Assembly (NCBI GenBank): GCA_013152945.1
Contig: JAADFL010000014.1
Location: forward strand, 1-9,800
DNA length: 9,800 nt
Direction of reading: 5' to 3'
DNA from: Deltaproteobacteria bacterium
GTDB lineage: Bacteria; Myxococcota_A; JAADFL01
Positions 5,196 through 9,800 of this stretch are shown here, in pieces (within the stretch, counting starts at the first letter, position 1; each line of letters starts with the position of its first letter). A program made the translations under genes and the position numbers. Below the pieces are notes generated by a model. The model worked only from the letters and a program-made list of their open reading frames with translations. It made no database searches and had not been told where the DNA came from.

Positions 5196-6899
5196 TTAGT
5201 CACCATTTTTCTCATCTTCATCACCGGCAGTGTTGTTACCATCCTCGCTATTCGTTCCCCGGTCATCTTGCCCGTGATCACCGAAATCAGCCGGGGGGCC
5301 GAGTCTGGATGGTTGGCGATCTTCTTTTTCAACTCCTGTTGCGCCCGGTTGGTTTTCCTCTGCCGCGGCTTTTGTGGCAAGCTCGCCCAAACGTGAATAG
5401 AGCGTCCCAAAAACACTTTTTCCAAAAGAAACCGATTTAAGATATTGCATGTACCAGTCATCTTTTTCAGAGAATTGATCCTCGGTCAGAACATATCCGA
5501 TTTCCGTATCGAAAAGGTTTACTACAGCATTGAGTTTGCCGCCCAGTAAGTCCTTTACCGGTTCAGCAGCCTCTCTCGAAAATTCGCCGGGAACGAGGGC
5601 AATTTTTACCGGGCCGATCTCCAGGAAACCTAACCTGGTGGACATCTCGGCGGACTGCTTCGGAGTTCGACCGAATATTACACCCGTCCTTCCAGCGAGC
5701 AGTAAAAGCTTGCTTTCGACCTTTAATTTCACCCTGGCGAGCCGCAAGCGTAATCTGGGTGACTCCAGTTCGATTCCCTTTTCCACAAGCCCCTGAAAAG
5801 CAGTCTCTGCCAAGGCCCGCCCTGTTTGACGTTTATGCCAAAACCTGTTCCTGAGTGAACCGCTGTATACCGGCTCAGGCTCTCTTCCTGCAAGCGGCCC
5901 CATTGTCACGAGTCCAGTGCCTCCCCGTATCCACTCTATGAACTTGCAGACCTCGCCCGGCCAATCCGCGCTGATGAGTTGATTTCTTTCCCATAATGTT
6001 TCAGCATGACAGTCGTAGTGTATCCATGTGGCAATCGCATCACCGTTCTTGTCATCCGCGGACATAACAAAGATGGTATCTTTTTGTTGGGCTGCTTGCG
6101 CGGCCGGAATCTTATACAAACGCCTGCATATCCTGCCCGGTGCCTTTACGCGGGCAGCCTTCAACTCGGCAGGAACCGCTGAATTTGCCGCGCGATGCAC
6201 CGCCAGGGCGGCCATTCGTTCTACGAACCTCAAATAATCGGGATCCACGCCGCACCTTACAGGAACAAGCTTAAACAGCGCCGGGCCCCAATAACCGATG
6301 GTATCTGGGGCATCATGATTGTGAACCGCAACCACCAGGATGTTCTCCGGGTGTTCGGCGCTGGCCATTGCGCCTATCCTTGCGGACGTTTCCGAAAGGA
6401 CGCCGATGACATCCAAGGTTACCAGCGCAACGGCCTTTTCGGGATCAGCAAGGACCAATGCTCTGGCGAATATCGGGTCAGCTACGCCACGGGCCTCTCG
6501 CTGCGGGCCGAATCCGGCCATGTACATCCCCTTTGGATACCTTGGTGTGATATCCACGGCTGCAGAACCGGCAAGCAATGTACCTGCGGCCTTGGCCCGT
6601 TCGACCAGGTGGTCGAAAGGATAACCTTCAATAGGCGCGGATTCAATATTTTCAAAATCCGAAGCCTGAAGTAAACCAGGCATGGATACTGCTAAAAAAA
6701 ACACAAGGACAGACACTAACCTGAAGCAGTTGGCAATAGTTTTTTTCAGCATTTCGATCATATTGCCGAAGGATCGGGGTGATTGGCAAAGCGTAACAAC
6801 AAAGTCATACCTGCAGGTATTTCGAGGAGGAGCGCCGCAGCCGGTCGATTCGAGAGCCGACGGGGGGCGGAAAATATTATTGACAAGGGCTCCAGTCAT
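5196..6899 (-). CDS. Neutral/alkaline ceramidase-like exported or membrane-anchored protein
   Basis: This 567-residue protein has the N-terminal fold of neutral/non-lysosomal ceramidases: LLAGSAAVDITPR (108-120), MAGFGPQREARGVADPIFARALVL (127-150), the metal-site loop HNHDAPDTIGYWGP (193-206) and a second His cluster HYDCHAETLW (294-303). Family members hydrolyse N-acyl sphingosines or are uncharacterised; the substrate here is unknown. A hydrophobic segment at about 57-78 (LVSVLVFFLAVSMPGLLQA) is a signal peptide or anchor. The ATG at 6899 has a near-perfect GGAGG 5 nt upstream but puts 46 residues before this segment; M47 or M50 would give a standard signal peptide but lack a ribosome site. 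The last ~55 residues are a polar, acidic, low-complexity tail. It lies downstream of thymidine kinase after a 141-bp gap. Confidence 0.75.
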   Translation of the reverse strand: MTGALVNNIFRPPSALESTGCGAPPRNTCRYDFVVTLCQSPRSFGNMIEMLKKTIANCFRLVSVLVFFLAVSMPGLLQASDFENIESAPIEGYPFDHLVERAKAAGTLLAGSAAVDITPRYPKGMYMAGFGPQREARGVADPIFARALVLADPEKAVALVTLDVIGVLSETSARIGAMASAEHPENILVVAVHNHDAPDTIGYWGPALFKLVPVRCGVDPDYLRFVERMAALAVHRAANSAVPAELKAARVKAPGRICRRLYKIPAAQAAQQKDTIFVMSADDKNGDAIATWIHYDCHAETLWERNQLISADWPGEVCKFIEWIRGGTGLVTMGPLAGREPEPVYSGSLRNRFWHKRQTGRALAETAFQGLVEKGIELESPRLRLRLARVKLKVESKLLLLAGRTGVIFGRTPKQSAEMSTRLGFLEIGPVKIALVPGEFSREAAEPVKDLLGGKLNAVVNLFDTEIGYVLTEDQFSEKDDWYMQYLKSVSFGKSVFGTLYSRLGELATKAAAEENQPGATGVEKEDRQPSRLGPPADFGDHGQDDRGTNSEDGNNTAGDEDEKNGD

Positions 6900-7040
6900 T
6901 TCATCCTCCGACCGTCTCCAGCAATTCGAGCGCAGGAGACCTCATTACCCTTGAATCGCTCCCTATCAGACCAAGACTCTTGATGCAAGGATAGAGTCGC
7001 TGGCAATATCGGGTTCCCCATCACGTTGGTTATTCAACTC
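6900..7040 (-). other. Intergenic gap between tdk and the ceramidase-like gene
   Basis: This 141-bp gap holds no ORF of note. Two weak inverted repeats are present: GACTCT/AGAGTC (6975-6980 with 6993-6998, 12-nt spacer) and an interrupted stem overlapping the tdk stop (7029-7038 with 7050-7059, one mismatch, 11-nt loop). Neither is followed by a T-tract in the direction of transcription, so no terminator is called. A minus-strand TTGCAT could be a -35 but has no good -10. A separate promoter for the downstream genes is possible but not demonstrated. Confidence 0.35.
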
Positions 7041-7634
7041 TCATTTTTTGTTGAACAACTCTTCCTGTCCGTCTGCGCCTTTTGGATCGAAGCAGCGCCT
7101 GCACCTGGCCTCGTACCTGTCTCCTGCACCGATCTCTACCCTCGAATCACCGCCATGAATCCTCTGTGATCGGTTGGCCGGGTTCCCACAACGGACACAG
7201 ATTGCCAGCATTTTATCTATATATTCAGCTACTGCGAGAAGACTTGGAATGGGTTCGAAAGGCTTTCCCGTATAGTCCTGGTCCAACCCGGCGACAATCA
7301 CTCTCACACCCCGGTTCGCCAAAGTTTCGCAAACCCCGACCAACTCCATGCCGAAGAACTGGGCTTCATCTATGCCTACCACCTCGGTCTTGGGATCGAC
7401 CTTTGAGAGAATTTCTTCCGCTCTCTCAATCGTCAAAGATGCCAGTCTTTCACCGGAATGACTGCCGATCTCAGTCTTTGACCACCGGTCGTCCATGGTA
7501 GGCTTGAAAACCTGTACTCTTTGTCTGGCTATGACCGCCCTATTCACCCTTCTTATGAGTTCTTCGGTCTTTCCGGAAAACATGCTCCCGCATATTACTT
7601 CGATCCAACCTGTTTCAACCGGTATCCTGGGCAA
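7041..7634 (-). CDS. tdk: Thymidine kinase (type II)
   Basis: This 197-residue enzyme phosphorylates thymidine to dTMP with ATP in the pyrimidine salvage pathway. The Walker A P-loop GSMFSGKT is at 16-23, the catalytic Glu is E90 in GIDEAQFF, and the substrate lasso region GLDQDYTGKPF is at 117-127. A structural zinc site is formed by C146-x2-C149 and C178-x2-C181. All catalytic and zinc residues are present and the length is normal for bacterial TdK. The chosen start is TTG 7634: GGGAG lies 8 nt upstream and spans the stop of the preceding nucleotidyltransferase, 4 bp away. The longer in-frame opening at 7727 would add unrelated residues overlapping the upstream gene. The tight junction indicates translational coupling. 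Confidence 0.93.
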   Translation of the reverse strand: MPRIPVETGWIEVICGSMFSGKTEELIRRVNRAVIARQRVQVFKPTMDDRWSKTEIGSHSGERLASLTIERAEEILSKVDPKTEVVGIDEAQFFGMELVGVCETLANRGVRVIVAGLDQDYTGKPFEPIPSLLAVAEYIDKMLAICVRCGNPANRSQRIHGGDSRVEIGAGDRYEARCRRCFDPKGADGQEELFNKK

Positions 7635-7638
7635 ATCA

Positions 7639-8247
7639 TCATCTCCCGTCGGCTTGAAAGCGTACAAGCAGCCTATTATAGTCTGTGGGGCTGTCAATAT
7701 CGTCCAGCACAGCCGGATCGTCAACAACTAGTCGATAGAGTGAGCCTTTTTTATCCGCCAAGGCAATAATGTCCCGGGCCGAGTGTACCTCGTCTGACTT
7801 GAATTCACCGACAAAGGCCCCCCCGAAAAGGACCGGGTGACCCGATTTTCCATGGTAGATCGGCACTACCACGTTGTCATGCGAAGCATGTTCCAGCATT
7901 CTTTTGATAACAGCCTCTGATACTACCGGACAATCAACCGGCCACATCAGCATGGAAAAATAATCATTGGTATCCGGTACCAACATTTTTGATACAGCAT
8001 CTTTTATCCCGCCTACGGGACCAAGTTCAGGCCTGGTATTTATCAGCAGCCTGGCTTTTTCCGCGAGTAGTGGTAACAATTCACTGTCCGATGACGAAAC
8101 CGTTACCACTATGTCCAGCAAGCCTGCGCAGGCACCTGTTTCGAGGATTTTTTGAATGAATGTCCTGCCTCCTATCTTAAGGAGCGCCTTGGTCCGGCCC
8201 ATTCTCGTCGAACTACCGGCCGCCAGAATCAATAAGACAGTTTTCAT
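7639..8247 (-). CDS. MobA/MocA-like NTP transferase
   Basis: This 202-residue GT-A-fold nucleotidyltransferase has the nucleotide-binding signature LAAGSSTRMGRTK (8-20), GPVGGIKDA (76-84), a metal-binding PVDCP motif (103-107), GHPVLFG (136-142) and the closing DIDSPTDY (183-190). The combination is closest to molybdenum-cofactor cytidylyl/guanylyltransferases (MocA/MobA), which transfer NMP from an NTP to molybdopterin. No molybdoenzyme or other cofactor gene is nearby, so the acceptor is uncertain. The ATG follows the TAG of the GAF gene by 2 bp, with AAGG 8 nt upstream. Its stop lies within the ribosome site of tdk. Confidence 0.85.
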   Translation of the reverse strand: MKTVLLILAAGSSTRMGRTKALLKIGGRTFIQKILETGACAGLLDIVVTVSSSDSELLPLLAEKARLLINTRPELGPVGGIKDAVSKMLVPDTNDYFSMLMWPVDCPVVSEAVIKRMLEHASHDNVVVPIYHGKSGHPVLFGGAFVGEFKSDEVHSARDIIALADKKGSLYRLVVDDPAVLDDIDSPTDYNRLLVRFQADGR

Positions 8248-8249
8248 GG

Positions 8250-9596
8250 CTACAGCCTTGCTCCCTCATCGATCAACAGCCTTTCAGCCAACTTGGTACC
8301 CAGAAAAGTAATTGCGTTCAACTCCTCCTGACCGAAATTCTGTCTCCCCATCCTGTTTACGAGCTCCATCGCACCGAAAATACGCCGATCGGCTTCCAAG
8401 GGCGCATAGAGCACGTTCAACACATCGGTTGATAATCTCTCACTGATTTCAGCCACCATAGTGGGATCATCCATTTCCGAAAGGACCATGCCTACGCCCT
8501 CTTCAATGGTGAAGCCGAGTAAACCCTGACCTTGTTCCAATCTATGTCCAAGCAACTTTTCCGCCCAAGGTCCCCTTGATGTGGAATAGAACAGGTCATC
8601 ATTATTGATATCCGCCAGTATTATGGATCCACCTTCTGAATCCACCTTATCCAGAGCCAAATCAAGGCAGAAATCTATTGCATCCTGCAGTGACATTGCG
8701 CCCAAAAGTGCGGCATCTTCGAAAAAGGATTCAAGCAATTCTTCTGCCGAAGGAATTTCCTCCGGCTCCAAAAACTCGAGACCTGGTTCCGATACTTCCT
8801 CCTGCTGCTGTGTATGCGCAAAGACTTCTTCCCTTGGAAGATGTGCTGCTACCTCAGGCAATTGAGGAGGTTCTTCCATTAGTTCAGGTGACGGCGTTGC
8901 AGGTTGGGCAATGGATAGGGCATCCTTTTTTGCCGCCTCTGCGGCAGTGAGTTCCTTTACCCTGAATACCCTGTTTGATTTTGGATGATTTATCACCATA
9001 GAGCCATCATCTTTACGTTCCACCATGATGTTCTTTACCGAATCCTGGGGCTCACCGATTCTTCCCAGGCCGGAACGAACAGCAGCTATCCAGCTCGGAG
9101 CCATCAGTGTTATCGTGTAGTCTGCAGTGGAATTATCTCCTGCCGGTATGAAAACTTGGAAATGCTTTAGCATCTCCTCCCTGGTCTTTTTTCGTTGCGG
9201 CAGTTTCGTTTTTTCGACAGAACTTTTGGATTTGGGAGCAGGCTTTTCCTGTCTTTTAGTCTCTTTTCGTGATTCGCAAAGGGAACCAGGTGAACTTTTT
9301 TCGTATTTTGATACAGACTGTTGCATATGATCGTCTGCTTCCTTGGAAACCGAAGATCCAGTTTCAGCTTCAATTTGTCTGACAATGAATATTCGTCCAC
9401 TTTTCGGATGACTTACACGCATGCTCCCGTCTTGGCCCTTCTCGACCATGATATTTTTGACCGTGCTCGAATCCTCTCCCTTGAGGCTCAGGGCCTGCTT
9501 GAAAGCCATTACCCAGGATGATGCATCGACCCTTACTGCATTGCTTTCCGAGCCCACCCCTTCGTTTTCAGGAATAATTACCTCGAAGATAGACAT
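8250..9596 (-). CDS. GAF-domain protein with two copies of a small N-terminal domain
   Basis: This 448-residue cytoplasmic protein has three parts. An unnamed domain of about 75 residues occurs twice: at 1-75 (SIFEVIIP ... SWVMAFKQAL ... KNIMVE ... DGSMRVSHPKSGRIFIV) and at about 144-217 (HFQVFIP ... SWIAAVRSGL ... KNIMVE ... DGSMVINHPKSNRVFRV). The copies are joined by a Lys/Ser-rich linker (80-143). An acidic Pro/Glu linker (220-290) leads to a C-terminal GAF domain (about 300-445) with GGSIILADI, GQGLLGFTIEEG and VLYAPLEADRRIFGAMELVN. GAF domains bind small ligands or mediate dimerisation; no output domain is attached, so it is probably a sensor or adaptor. ATG 9596 follows AGGAGGG with 5-nt spacing; ATG 9623 upstream is in frame but lies inside a hairpin and lacks a ribosome site. 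It is the first gene of the minus-strand operon. Confidence 0.8.
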   Translation of the reverse strand: MSIFEVIIPENEGVGSESNAVRVDASSWVMAFKQALSLKGEDSSTVKNIMVEKGQDGSMRVSHPKSGRIFIVRQIEAETGSSVSKEADDHMQQSVSKYEKSSPGSLCESRKETKRQEKPAPKSKSSVEKTKLPQRKKTREEMLKHFQVFIPAGDNSTADYTITLMAPSWIAAVRSGLGRIGEPQDSVKNIMVERKDDGSMVINHPKSNRVFRVKELTAAEAAKKDALSIAQPATPSPELMEEPPQLPEVAAHLPREEVFAHTQQQEEVSEPGLEFLEPEEIPSAEELLESFFEDAALLGAMSLQDAIDFCLDLALDKVDSEGGSIILADINNDDLFYSTSRGPWAEKLLGHRLEQGQGLLGFTIEEGVGMVLSEMDDPTMVAEISERLSTDVLNVLYAPLEADRRIFGAMELVNRMGRQNFGQEELNAITFLGTKLAERLLIDEGARL

Positions 9597-9601
9597 GTCA
9601 A

Positions 9602-9630
9602 CCCTCCTAGAATCAAACACCATGATTCTA
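9602..9630 (-). promoter_or_regulatory. Hairpin abutting the ribosome binding site of the first operon gene
   Basis: A perfect 8-bp inverted repeat (TAGAATCA / TGATTCTA, 9630-9623 with 9615-9608) with a 7-nt loop ends on the first A of the strong AGGAGGG ribosome site (9608-9602). The position suits an mRNA-stabilising or translation-modulating hairpin at the 5' end of the operon. Confidence 0.4.
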
Positions 9631-9800
9631 CATTGTTCTTGTATCCCAAAGGAACCTTCCCGAGCAAGTTCCCCTTGCCAACCAACCGCCCCCCCCGGGC
9701 CCGTCCGGGCCCGTCCCCACCCACGTTGATTTTCTTCCTGCCTGATTTTTTTGTAATTACAAGTATCTATGGCATGACGCGTGCAAGCCTGTCATGCAAA
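9631..9800 (-). promoter_or_regulatory. Upstream leader/promoter region of the minus-strand operon with repeats and dyads
   Basis: No gene is seen in this end region. Reading inward from the window edge it holds an inverted repeat GCATGAC/GTCATGC (9772-9778 with 9791-9797, 12-bp spacer), a perfect 12-bp palindrome TTGTAATTACAA (9751-9762), two adjacent copies of CCGGGCCCGT (9695-9704 and 9705-9714) and an 8-bp C run (9689-9696, G8 on the transcribed strand). A weak GCAAG/CTTGC hairpin lies at 9664-9678. The dyads could be operators and the GC block a strong leader structure. No confident -35/-10 pair was found. Confidence 0.35.

Noticed and set aside
6693-6702. A-run in the + strand within the signal-peptide region of the ceramidase-like gene as a second slippage site
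   Set aside because: It encodes Phe-Phe-Leu in an otherwise intact hydrophobic helix; neither alternative frame joins another gene.
7029-7059. Hairpin overlapping the tdk stop as a terminator
   Set aside because: The stem has a mismatch and is AT-rich, and the T run lies in the loop, not after the stem in the transcribed direction.
9663-9681. Sigma-54-like promoter on the minus strand (TTGGCA ... TTGCT)
   Set aside because: The GG and GC elements are two bases too far apart for a -24/-12 promoter, and the sequence is better read as a small GCAAG/CTTGC hairpin.

Overview
The window carries two short + strand stretches at the left (the tail of one gene, then a radical SAM gene) and one long block of minus-strand genes from about 9600 down to 2072. 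Base composition is balanced and ordinary. No IS element, CRISPR array, tRNA or rRNA is visible. The mix of genes resembles environmental Deltaproteobacteria/Myxococcota-type genomes: a GAF protein with two copies of a small N-terminal domain, a TPR protein ending in a zincin-like domain, a fused I/D-type metal chelatase, and a radical SAM protein with a short Cys-rich tail. This placement is an inference from recalled family distributions and nothing in the window proves it.

Left part: positions 1-62 hold the last 19 codons of a + strand gene, a glycine/leucine-rich hydrophobic helix followed by Arg-Arg-Arg-Lys. A strong intrinsic terminator follows at 96-130. Next comes a regulatory-looking stretch with two dyads whose centres are 21 bp apart, then a 33-codon ORF that overlaps the start of a 579-residue protein built of two tandem radical SAM modules (301-2040). 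That gene converges on the minus-strand block with only about 30 bp between the two stop codons.

Minus-strand block, in transcription order: a GAF-domain protein (9596-8250), a MobA/MocA-like nucleotidyltransferase (8247-7639) and thymidine kinase (7634-7041), with junctions of a few bases that indicate one operon. After a gap of about 140 bp come a neutral-ceramidase-like exported protein (6899-5196), a TPR/pseudo-zincin protein (5132-4101) and a metal-chelatase locus (4062-2072). These genes do not form one recognisable pathway.

The most interesting locus is the chelatase. The AAA+ (ChlI-like) reading frame stops at TAA immediately after a run of ten A residues that ends in the slippery heptamer A-AAA-AAG. 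The -1 frame is open straight through the run and leads into a VWA (ChlD-like) region that has no ribosome binding site of its own. A -1 frameshift or RNA-polymerase slippage would therefore give a 663-residue I-D fusion next to the 364-residue AAA protein, so both chelatase subunits would come from one gene. Programmed frameshifting of this kind has been reported for chlD genes in cobalamin producers. No large CobN/BchH subunit lies in the window.
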